A DNA stretch of 64,000 bases from Angiostrongylus vasorum (lineage: Eukaryota > Nematoda > Chromadorea > Rhabditida > Metastrongylidae). Each line of letters opens with the position of its first letter. The first letter of the stretch is position 1. The notes beneath the pieces are model-generated. The model saw nothing but the letters and a program-made list of their open reading frames with translations. It did no database searches and was not told where the DNA came from. This document shows, in pieces, positions 54,830-64,000 of this stretch. The stretch lies in the NCBI GenBank assembly GCA_018806985.1, contig JADANN010000057.1, forward strand, positions 124,001 to 188,000. Reading direction: 5' to 3'. The position numbers were made by a program, and so were the translations under genes.

Positions 54830-55660
54830 TAACGATTTATTCGCCTTCGTTCGCCTGTCTCTCAGAACCGCATGGTATGGTGGTGAACTCCTCAACACCC
54901 GGAGAGGGTAATAGCGCGTTCGTTCCCCACCGCAGACATCTGCGGTCCGTAGTTTTGTAAATATCTCAGCAACACTACGGTTATATCACATAATATCCTA
55001 CCCTTAAAAATTATTACGCTGTAATAAAAATTGGAGACATTGAGGTTTATACCAACTCTTCAGCCTAACTGGGCTCACTCATGTCGATTTGTGGTCCCCA
55101 GAACAATACCGTTGATAGGTAATTGATGATAGTGCCCATAGGTCAGTAACACAATTGAGAGACATGTGAAACGAAGGACCCGCATGGTGTGGTAGTGAAC
55201 GCGCTAACTCCCGGAAAGCGTAATAGCGCGTTCGTCCCCCGCCGCGGACACCTGCAGTCCGGAGTTTTGCAAATGTCTCAGCATCATCTTAGTTGCATTT
55301 CACATGACAACCCTGGCGTGAAAAAATTATACTACGCAATAGACAAAGAGGTTAAGATTGTGATTTCAACTTCAGCCTCAGCTTAAGTGCGTTCAACGCC
55401 GATTTGAGTTCCCAGGGTCAGCCCCGTTGACAGGTGATTGCTGATGGTACTAAACGATAGATCTAGATGAGAGACAAGCGAAACGAAGGCCCTGCATGGT
55501 TCAGTGGTGAACGTGTTAGCCTCCCAAAAAATGTAATAACGCTTTTTTTCCCTCGCCGCAGACACCTGCAGCCCAAAGTTTTGCAAATGTCTCAGCATCA
55601 TCTTAGTTGCATTTCACATGACAATCCTGCCGTGAAAAAATTGTAGTAGACAGTAAATAA
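54830..55660 (+). repeat. Head-to-tail array of three SINE-A units
   Basis: Three units of about 310 bp; the first lacks its body. Each has an A box (TGGTATGGTGG, TGGTGTGGTAG, TGGTTCAGTGG), and CCGCAGACA or a close variant. The GTTCG B box is kept in units 1 and 2 and decayed in unit 3. Each ends AAATRTCTCAGCA. Units 2 and 3 share CATCATCTTAGTTGCATTTCA after the head and are more alike than either is to unit 1, which suggests local duplication. Three + strand units in a row is unusual for independent SINE insertions. Confidence 0.75.
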
Positions 55661-56347
55661 AAAGTGAAGAATATTGGACTTTGGAAACGTAGTTCATATG
55701 TGTTGCTCAATTCCCTATAAATTACTTTTTGCCCTGCGTTTCTTTTGAAAGTGTTGAAGTTTTTTCTATTAACAAATTTCTTCCTCTTCATTTTATTCGT
55801 TTCCACTTATGTTCTTTCATGTTTCATTCTTCACCATATAGAGCAGAGTGGAAGTGAGGAATAGTAATAAGCAAAGAAGAAATCTCGATGTTTTAAGCCA
55901 TCGCCTGTTGTGACCGTGGATCAGCGAAGATCCGGTCATTGCGATCATTACACAGTGTAAAAGTGCATTCATCGACGAGGGCCAAGCTCCGACTGGAACA
56001 TTCCAAGTGATCACTCAGGGCTTCCGTTATTTGTTTGTTCTTGTTACAGCCACTTGAAGTTTCTGCCAACATCTCCCCTATTTAGGTGAGCAGGGAAAAA
56101 AAAGAGCGTTTTCATGAAAACAAATCAATACATGTAGATAAACATATCCGTAGAAAATAGGGAAAAGTCTCTTTTTTCTCCTGTTTTTTTCGTTCCTTCA
56201 TTCTCTTTCCTATCTACTATGATGGATGTTAAGATGAAATGACATCTTGACAATGATCCCCTGAGAGCCAGAACGCCCTAAAAATCACTTTTGCTTATGA
56301 TTCTGATTTGTAAACAGGATTGCTCGAGGGCGTTGTAATTCTTTAGT
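55661..56347. other. No supported gene
   Basis: AT-rich. Short - strand frames near 55,603-56,014 lack support. Confidence 0.35.
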
Positions 56348-56388
56348 GTTGCCAATGTCTTTGTGACATCGTCTTCTTCAGAGGTACG
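56348..56388 (-). other. Possible hammerhead/PLE relic
   Basis: The - strand has CCTCTGAAGAAGACGATG and then ACATTGGC at the right spacing, but the GAAA box is gone. Only the order of blocks supports it. Confidence 0.25.
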
Positions 56389-56585
56389 ATTACTCGACTT
56401 GAATACCAATCACAGCACGTCTGATCCCTCCACATATACATTAAATAACAAATGAAAAATAATTTACTTAAACTTTGTAAATAAACAGAATAGCAATTTT
56501 TAGGTGCATACTGGTTCTCTAGGTCTTTCCGAGACTTTTGCAAAGGTTGATATGACAGCTGCAAAATTTTCACAGCTTTCTTTCA

Positions 56586-56846
56586 TTGGGGAAAGCCAAA
56601 ACACACAGTGCGAAATTTTGTGTCAGATACAAGCGGTTTCATCTGGAGGTAGTCCAGTGCAGCCCAGTACATGCTACTGTTGAACAGCTGCTCACAAAAA
56701 AGCTTACGGAAACTTTTTCGAAATTCGAAAACGAATTGGATACTCTTACTCTTGGGATCAACACAATCCAACAAGGAAGGTTTCGTCTAGCAGGACACGA
56801 TGGCGTGCTGAACACATCGTGGTATTGCCTATTCATCAAAATTTGA
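56586..56846 (+). CDS. Candidate exon, unrecognised
   Basis: A strong acceptor AAATTTTCACAG precedes an open frame of about 86 codons (HATVEQLLTKKLTETFSKFE, then LGINTIQQGRFRLAGHDGVL). The composition is protein-like and amphipathic. No donor stands out and no family is recognised. Confidence 0.25.
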   Translation: MGKAKTHSAKFCVRYKRFHLEVVQCSPVHATVEQLLTKKLTETFSKFENELDTLTLGINTIQQGRFRLAGHDGVLNTSWYCLFIKI

Positions 56847-58019
56847 ATTTTGAAGAAATTTAGGATGGAGCGAAAATCCTATGAAAACTTGATACGCTCT
56901 TAGAGCTATAGATCAAAGTCCCTTCCATTAGTCTCAGAGCTTTTCAAATCCTCAAATGGCCTGGTTATTGAAAAACAAGAACGATCATGAATGTGTTAAG
57001 CACAGCGCAAAGTGCAAATAAATCAGGACAATTTATCTTTTCAATCTGCTTTACATCAACGCGAAAATATGAGTTATTCAGCTGTCAGCTGCAATTCAAG
57101 TCCATGATAGTTTCTTCTATGCTCCCTTTAGGTTTTTTTCTCGGAATAAATCAGTACATAACGGCTGCATTCTGAGATTCCGATCCGGAAATCGTAGCTT
57201 TCAATAATTACTGTTCTGTAGTGATTGCAGTTCCCTTGACTTCCTTTACTCATTCTTATTTTCCTCCCATAAAGCAACTCAATCTCGTCGTAGTGTTTTT
57301 TGTCTTGGTTAAATTACGACTGAACTAGGGTGCTAAGTCAATCGGAAATGTTCCTGTCATCTTCTTGTCAACCAAAATTAACTAAATGGTGATCTACCGG
57401 GTGAAAAATAATTAAGATTTATCCACATATTGCAATATTTTGCTCGAATTTTTTGTGTATCTTCCATAATGTATCACTACGAAGTCTGCGTCGTAGTTCC
57501 TTTTTCAGATCGACTATTTCTTTAAAATTTAGAAGCCTTCAAACTTGGCTGAACATTGTGGTCTGCAAGACCGTGCTCAGCTAGCGACACGTTGTGGTGC
57601 TCAAGTTGACGCATCGACAATCAAGACTTGCCGTGCAAAACTCATTACTACAGAATATGTAACCGACACGCGAAGAAGCACTCGTTCTTCCAATCCCAGT
57701 GACTCAGAAATAGTGAAAGTTTTCAAAAATGATTACCAAGAACCCTAAAAAGTCGGTTCAACCAGAAGCAAGGAGCAGTGAGCTCTCCTTCTACTGTTTG
57801 CGAACTTTTTCCAAGAAGCAGCCTAAATGGCACGCTTAGAAATCTCAATACTATCAAGCACTTTCTGTCGAAAACATCCTGATGAAATTAGTTGATGGGG
57901 TTCCCAGGCGGCTTGGGAAGGTGCTGGTGAATATTGGTGCTTATATAAAGTTTTATATAAAACTCCACGTAATACGTTTTTCCCTTATATTCGTTTCTTT
58001 TAAAATTTAAAGTTAAGAA
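56847..58019. other. No supported gene
   Basis: AT-rich. A 67-codon frame at 57,545-57,748 is polar and serine-rich, without start or splice support. Confidence 0.35.
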
Positions 58020-58290
58020 ATAAAAGGATAAAGCTCTCGGCATTGATCAATCCCTGAAAGATGCGCCATGCATTCGACTTCATTAAGTATCGTTGGAGAT
58101 GATTGAATGCATATCTGGCTTTTACAAAGACTCGCGGTGGTCTACCAATGTATCGAGCCAATGCTGCTATCATCCCAGACAAGTCTGGTACCAATTTGCC
58201 GACCCTGGAGGGATGGAAGGCTTGGTGGGCCATGGACGCGGGGTCTGCTCCACATGTGTGTCGCATCCAACCACCGCGCCACACACGCCC
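58020..58290 (-). repeat. SINE-B unit, near complete
   Basis: On the - strand: A box TGGCGCGGTGG, TTGGATGCG, CCACCAAGCCTTCCATCC, GACTTGTCTGGGATGAT, GTAGACCACCGCGAGTC and a GATTGATCAATGCCGAGAG tail ending TTTATCC. Confidence 0.75.
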
Positions 58291-59164
58291 TTGGTTAAGA
58301 AATAATGAAATAAACTATAAGAATTCCGAAGTAGGGAGTTACCTTTCAATCAACCTATAGATGAAGTGCTGAATAGTGAGTAAACCAATATATCGAGAAA
58401 CACAAGCCGTGAAGTGTCTACAAATTTCTAACAGAATAGAATTGAACGTGTACAAACGCCGAATAAGATGTCATCCCCTGCATCAACAGTTACCGATCCT
58501 TGAATTTGTGTCAGTAATAAGGAAATAATTCTTTTCGGAGACTGCAAACACATCACAAAACAGTGGTTTATCATAGTTAAAGAAATTACATTGATAAGAG
58601 CACAATCGATGTTACCTCTACAATAATAAGCATTTTTTCCAGCTCAATTCGCATACCTTAGGTTAAGTAGCAGTTGTCGCCATCATTTCGATTTCGCCCC
58701 TTTGAGGATTATATTGGTAAACAAACAAAATATTAAGTCACATTGAAGATTCGTTGCCAGCCTTATCACACAAGTATGAAAACGAATTATCGAAAATGGT
58801 GACAGAGGGTATGATAACGGGCGGATAATCAAAGAAATGTCGTAATGTCGAATTCTATCAATTAGTCTATTTGATTTACGTCCGTCGACAACTTATTTTG
58901 TACCAACGAATTTTTCGTCTCAGACCTTCTTTCAAACTGTATCAAATACAATGACGAGATTTGTTTAACAGAAAGAGATGCGTACGAGTTGTGATGTACA
59001 GGTTGGAGTAGTCCCTACATTGTTTCGTCACGACGGCAAACACCACCATCACGTCGGACGAGATCGATACAAACAACGTCGTCGCGTCGTTGAGCCTCCT
59101 CTGCCGACATTCAGCATTGTCGTCCTAACTTTTATTTATAGTTTTATTTTTTTGCCTATTCTTT
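58291..59164. other. No supported gene
   Basis: AT-rich unique sequence. A basic, histidine-rich frame at 58,978 runs into SINE-A sequence and is not a gene. Confidence 0.35.
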
Positions 59165-59315
59165 TTTTCCTGGCAGGGTACAATGTGAAATACGGCAATA
59201 AGGATGCTGAGCTATGAGTGGAACTTGGAACCTCGAACGAGCTACGAACGAGTTATTACCCTTTCCGGAGGCGCACGTGCTATTCACCAGATCAACCAAA
59301 GTCCTAGCTTTGCCT
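59165..59315 (-). repeat. SINE-A fragment
   Basis: GGCAGGGTACAATGTGAAATA, AGGATGCTGAG, ACGAGTTATTACCCTTTCCG: the inverted SINE-A order, eroded. Confidence 0.55.
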
Positions 59316-60133
59316 CTCCGTCAACCATATGTTAGCTTCGTTATGCTTGTATTTCACATCCCGTTCATCGCCACGCGAAACGAGATCAAAAACAACCCAA
59401 TTCTATAGTCCCTATCCCTACGCCGCCTATAAACAACCATGTTTTCCATTTCTCATCTTTTGGATCTCTTCCGTGATTCATTCCATTTGTATCTCCTTGG
59501 AAAACTTAAAATATGTTACGTACGGTTTAAACGGAAATCCTTCACAATGTTCCAATCAAAATAACTGGATCATCATAACTACTACAGTATATTCATTTAA
59601 TTAAATCTTACAATAGTTAAGATATATTTCTAAAGGGAAACTGGATAAGTTTAACATTAGAAGGTTGTTTTCTTAATGTAGTCCAGTTTCAGTATTTCCT
59701 CTCCTAGTTTTTGCGTTTTGGAGATATCCCGTCCGCATTTCTAATAGGCTTCTACATCATCGATTACTTCTAATTTGTTTTGTATTACGACTTTTTTCGG
59801 CAGAATGTTCTTTTCAGAAAGTGATTCAGGCCTATTGTCTAATAATGGTTTACAAACTGAAACCATCGTTTGGTTACCCACGTTCAATAAGACACTCGTT
59901 TAGTTAACCGAAATGGACGGATAAATATGTCGTTCTGGATGACAATATAGTTTGTAAGAATACTGGGTGCCAATACCTTTTTAGTTCTCGGCACCTTTGC
60001 TTTCCGTTTCATCCACTTTTGTGGATGAGGTGTTCTCCGCTGTACAATCGAAACGCATTAATTAATTCGCAACTGCGCCTAATTTCTGGAAATTTCGGGA
60101 AAAAAGATTTCGACATAGAGTTATGCTTATTTT
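59316..60133. other. No supported gene
   Basis: AT-rich intergenic sequence downstream of the - strand gene that ends at 60,156. Confidence 0.4.
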
Positions 60134-60139
60134 TTTATT
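60134..60139 (-). promoter_or_regulatory. Polyadenylation signal AATAAA
   Basis: AATAAA on the - strand, 16 nt after the stop codon at 60,156-60,158. Very short 3' UTRs are common in nematodes. Confidence 0.6.
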
Positions 60140-60155
60140 CTCTCATCGCGCATAT

Positions 60156-62147
60156 TTAGATTAATGCGTTCGATCTCAGTAATTCTTCCATAGTAGAAGT
60201 GGACATAAGTTGTTGTCTCCTGGCCAGCAACAATACTTCCATTATTCGGTCTGCATGTGCAGTAAGCAAGGAATCGCTGGTCGACTCATCAAGACGACCA
60301 ACCTTTTGTCGCAAACTGTAATGCCTAGAGAATAGGTATTCTCGGTCTACACCGGGTGCTATGGCTGAGGTTAAGAGGAATTTATTGCTTTGATAAACAG
60401 GATGTCGCAGAATAAGTTGATGTCGCGGAAGAAAATGCACTGAGATCAATACGTATTGTCCGAAATTCAAAGCCACACCTTCCTTTGAGATTCTCTTTCA
60501 TTCGGTGGTGCAGTTCATACCGGTGCTTGAAAACATATATATTCATCCTCTTAGTTCAAGGTCGATTCAACATACAGGATATGATATGAATTAATGTGAG
60601 CCATCCTTGCACTTTGCACGAACATGAGTTACGCGCAATCTGTAAGTCAATTACTCCTAGGGGGTCAAGTTCTGCTTTCATCTGTATTCGTCCCAGATCA
60701 GGTATATGGTCGTTTTTTTGTCCACGTTTATTCTGCTATTCCTGCGACTACATGAGAACGGAATCTCGCGCCTAATTAGCACCACTTTTATCGTATGCCT
60801 GGTACTTAAGAGAGTTTCTGTTCAATTCTGAATATAAACTAAAATTGGGAATAGTAGCCGAATAAATATTTTATGCAAGTCTCGTGTCAGCTGAGTAATC
60901 AAAGAAGGTGTTGATCATTTATGATAAGGTTAAATAAAAGTCGGTTTTCAGAGTTGTAAAATTGAGAATGTTGAAAGCAACACTGGATGCAGAACAAAAT
61001 TTCTGTCAAGTTCATTTCATTGCGAAGAATTCTTAGAACTGGACACTTTTTTTTAGCTTAAATTCGTGTTAGCCGCTAACCGAAACTGTCTCTGTGCCTT
61101 TACCTACTACCCACATTACATTGCACTCGTTCAAGGCCATTTGGACCTCTTTTTCGGCTGCAAATATTCGCATTCTTCTGGCTGCCTGTGAAGTCAAAGG
61201 TAACCGTCACCCAGTAACACTCGTTTAGTGGTTGCTAAAAGTCATAAAAACCTATTTCTCCGTCAATAGCAGTAGTTTTGAAGAATTTACCATGTGGAAT
61301 GACGTCATATTGCGTTTAACCACGCATTTTTTTTTGTTTGCGAATACATTCTTTATCTTTGCTTTAAATGTGGTATTGATTCGATATGAATGGATAAACA
61401 TGTACACTTGTGTATATATCAAATGGATTCTACTGGTAGTCAGACGTTTGTGAAGACGTGTTCTCATTCCGATTAACAAGTTCCTTCTAAACGAAATGAT
61501 TGCTACCGACACCTATTATGATTCTCATGGAGACGATTCACGTCAGCTTTCGATTGTTTTGCCCACTAAACTCAAACCGAACTTTCACTTCTATTTCAAC
61601 TGTTCTTTCCTTAGAATGCTTTTTTCTGTTGGTTTTTAGGTAGGTGGAAGCAGCGGTAAAAAGAGGTTTAACTTTTTTTTTCCAACGTAATGAATGGCTA
61701 ACACTTCCTGATTTCGCGTGTAAAGCGGTTTTTTGTATTTCTCACTAAAATCTTAAAATCCGATGTCGTTTATATACATTTGTTCATTTAATGTTTTACT
61801 GCTTCATAAAGTTATTTGTTGTCGAACTGCTAGGTCCTTTTGAGCACGGTCGCTTCACATAAAGGAGCTTGACATTTCCAAGCGAAATTCAACTAAAGTA
61901 AGCCATTGTCTGGAGTACCTGGTATTCTGGAATAAATCTAGTCGTCAGCTGACAAACCTCTCTCTGCTTCATAACGCCCTGGTGACCGCTTTTGGTAATG
62001 ACCTGGAAACATCGCAGTACTAGGTTTCTTGGGGCGCCATAAGGACAATATTGCTAGACGCCAAGATGCCATCGGTCGATTTGTTAGAGTTCGCACAATT
62101 CCTTGTGAGAAATCGTTGCTCAAATTTTCAACTATGCAAATGATTGT
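60156..62147 (-). CDS. Unrecognised host gene, three 3' exons
   Basis: Modelled exons on the - strand: 62,147-62,003, 61,181-61,104, 60,364-60,156, all phase-compatible. Exon A follows CTAACTACAG and encodes SQGIVRTLTNRPMASWRLAI and WRPKKPSTAMFP; its donor is TTCCAG/GTCATT. Exon B (RRMRIFAAEKEVQMALNECN) uses an acceptor CAGGCAG; the stronger CACAG 3-4 nt earlier would give another frame. Its donor is GTAG/GTAAAG. Exon C follows TAACCTCAG and encodes PGVDREYLFSRHYSLRQKVG, a helical SLLTAHADRIMEVLLLARRQ and the C-terminus EELLRSNALI. An AATAAA follows closely. I recognise no family. The basic tryptophan-containing stretch and long C-terminal helix might suit a cytoplasmic tail of a larger protein. 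Upstream exons must exist beyond 62,147. Exon C is the firmest part. Confidence 0.45.
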
Positions 62148-62389
62148 CTGTAGTTAGAGTCTGGCAATCTTTCCGATGTCTAATATTTCAAAGACATACT
62201 TCTTAATTGATGAATCAAATTGTGCTTCACAAGCCGGATGAATTACATTTTAACAAAAAAAAACATTTAAACTAATACTTCTCGGGATAAATTCTCGTAG
62301 TACTCGAAAACTACGGTATTGTACTTGTGATGTTGACTGACGTTGTCACCTCTCCTACGCTGTAACGAAACAGCGATTGTTCGCATGCG

Positions 62390-62600
62390 TGCGCAAACTT
62401 GTCGCCATCGTACAAAGAACGTAAACAGACTTTCGCTAGGCGCGTAACGCAACGCGGCGACGACCTCGCTCCTGAAACGGACCGGCACTCCGCCCCTGCC
62501 TCGTCGACGTCGGCGCAGGCCGGCTGTGCGACGAGACGTGCCACTTCCACCCCGTCGAATCATCGAACAGTCGAATCAAGGCGATCGGATCATTGTGGCT
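62390..62600. other. GC-rich, CpG-dense island
   Basis: CGCGTAACGCAACGCGGCGA, CTCGTCGACGTCGGCGCAGG and GTGCGACGAGACGTGCC stand out against an AT-rich background. Arginine-rich frames on both strands follow from the base composition. A - strand acceptor CCGTTTCAG near 62,478 opens a more protein-like frame (VVAALRYAPSESLFTFFVRW). It could be a further exon of the gene at 60,156, but its best donor phase does not match exon A. Confidence 0.4.
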
Positions 62601-63398
62601 CGTTCTCGCAATACACGTAACCCTTTCGACTGTTTCATCGAATTTTTCCTTGCCTATAGTGATTACATAAAGCGGACACTAGGTTTTGTATATTCACGTC
62701 AGAGCTTTTTCTGCGAGCGAGTGAAGTGAATTTTGTATTTAAAGGACGCCAATGTTCGATTTCAACGAGGTTTTCCTTCTACAGACACTGAATACTTTGC
62801 TGACCGTGGTTATTATCTTTCGATAAAGACTAGCATTGATTGAGTTCCTTCTGTGCATAGTGTTTGATTACTTATAACATGCTGCTACCATCACAACACA
62901 AACTAGTCATGGCGGCCAATCATTTCATCGCCCGACGTTGTGTAAGCATGGTCCGATTGCACTGAATCCTCGATTTCGTTACAATACCCAAATACTCGTA
63001 ATACTCGTATACAGTACGAGATGAACAGTGTTGTAAACATGAGCTATGAGCGTTCCCTCCATGCACCCGCATCGATTCGAGGCGGCCGCATTCTCATCCT
63101 CTCACAGTCTGGGTGTGTTATGTGTGCGTAGCAGCGAGAAGCGAAAAGTTGTAACAGAAAGGTGAGATTTCCTCATGAGAAATCGTTGTTCTACTGTTAC
63201 TCTTTGTTGCTTGGACCTGTCTTTGTGGTGCTGTTTGAACAAGATTCAGTTAGTGGAGCATTATCGATCCCATTATAAACAGTTTGCCAAATGCTCGTTC
63301 CAATGTTTTGCTCATTGTTTTGCAAGCCGGAAGTTATGTTGCGCAAAAAATGGCCTTCTCTGATGAATTTTTGTGTTTGCGTCTGTCCGTCTGTAGGT
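62601..63398. other. No supported gene
   Basis: Unique sequence with no recognised exon or repeat. Confidence 0.35.
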
Positions 63399-63590
63399 GT
63401 GTATGTATGTATGTTTATTTGTATGTGTGTATGTGTGTGTGTGTGTGCATGTGTGTATGTGTACATGTGTATGTGTATGTGTATGTGCATATGTGTATGT
63501 GTATGTATGTGTATGTGTGTGTATGTGTGTGTGTATGTGTTGTATGTGTTGCATGTGTATGTGTATGTGTATGTATATGTGTATGGTATA
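63399..63590. repeat. TG/TATG-rich microsatellite
   Basis: Irregular GTATGT and TGTG units. The Cys/Val/Tyr-rich frames across it are artefacts. Confidence 0.9.
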
Positions 63591-64000
63591 GTATATCGAA
63601 AAAAGAATACTTTAATAATACTGCGTCCTCTGTGAGATTACGCTATGTCACTTATGTTATGGTCCTAACGCATAGTAGGATAGTTTTTCCTCCATTAAGA
63701 CACTTATTTCGGCAAATTTCTGAATGTGGTTTGTTCTAGAAAAAGGTGAGCTGCGTTCGATTTCATTCTAGTGAGCATTTCGACCAGCTGGCCAACTGAC
63801 AGATTGTCCTTTGGTTTCCCTCGTGCTAACCGTATCATATGGATTTCGTAGTGTGCCTCGATAACACACTGTCATGATCGGTCACTTAGTCACCCACCGA
63901 TTGACGTTGTTGGCTCCTCCAAGTGACTCTATGCATTTCGTCCTTTATTTCCAATATTAGTGTCAGTCTAGAAGATCACTTCATACCCTACATGTACTTT
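63591..64000. other. No supported gene
   Basis: Unique sequence to the end of the window. Confidence 0.35.

Noticed and set aside
63284..63739. 151-codon and overlapping Cys/Val/Tyr-rich frames
   Set aside because: Produced by the TG/TATG microsatellite; no start context or motif.
1..64000. Bacterial features, CRISPR arrays, LTR retrovirus or viral genes
   Set aside because: No regularly spaced repeats, no gag/env-like or capsid-like frames. All RT sequence fits RTE, and the only GIY-YIG fits a PLE.

Overview
The window is eukaryotic, intron-bearing and very rich in repeats. The best fit is a nematode, probably a strongylid (hookworm-like) worm. The reasons are short exons bounded by TTTCAG-type acceptors, abundant RTE-clade non-LTR retrotransposons of a type I associate with hookworms, Penelope-like elements (PLEs) carrying hammerhead-ribozyme motifs, and tRNA-derived SINE-like repeats. 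The species is an inference. I see no rRNA, functional tRNA, CRISPR, operon or viral genes.

The dominant structure is a giant inverted repeat. A left arm (about 5,887-19,180) recurs in reverse complement as a right arm (about 20,731-34,097), around a 1.55 kb spacer. The arms are nearly identical but not perfectly so: there is a 66-nt indel, microsatellite length changes, scattered substitutions and homopolymer differences. The spacer and the inner end of the left arm form one broken RTE element read on the + strand. The right inner junction cuts that element at a short GAAGA microhomology. This suggests that the left arm is the template and the right arm an inverted copy made by a fold-back or template switch.

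Each arm carries one copy of the best gene in the window. It is a five-exon (modelled) secreted precursor with a signal peptide, six cysteines and a Met-Arg-Phe-Gly-Lys-Arg amidation/cleavage site, so a putative RFamide-type neuropeptide. The copies are at 15,946-18,344 (+) and 21,567-23,966 (-), converging on the spacer, with identical modelled exons. The arms also hold a glycosyltransferase-4 (ALG2-like) exon cut off by a PLE end, several hypothetical ORFs, five hammerhead motifs per arm plus one decayed one, a long CATA microsatellite and many SINE-like copies.

The flanks are mostly repeat debris. 34-46 kb holds two lineages of RTE fragments and a PLE 3' end whose GIY-YIG endonuclease is followed by a hammerhead motif, which ties the two together. 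46.8-50.0 kb is an almost full-length but inactivated RTE element on the - strand. 51-59 kb holds SINE arrays and little else. At 60.1-62.1 kb (- strand) there is a plausible three-exon 3' end of an unrecognised host gene, with an AATAAA signal 16 nt after the stop. The last 1.8 kb has a GC-rich island and a TG-rich microsatellite.

Repeat names used below: SINE-A (tRNA-like unit of about 310 bp), SINE-B (tRNA-like unit of about 270 bp), R2 (unclassified dispersed repeat of about 380 bp) and R3 (dispersed repeat of about 105 bp).
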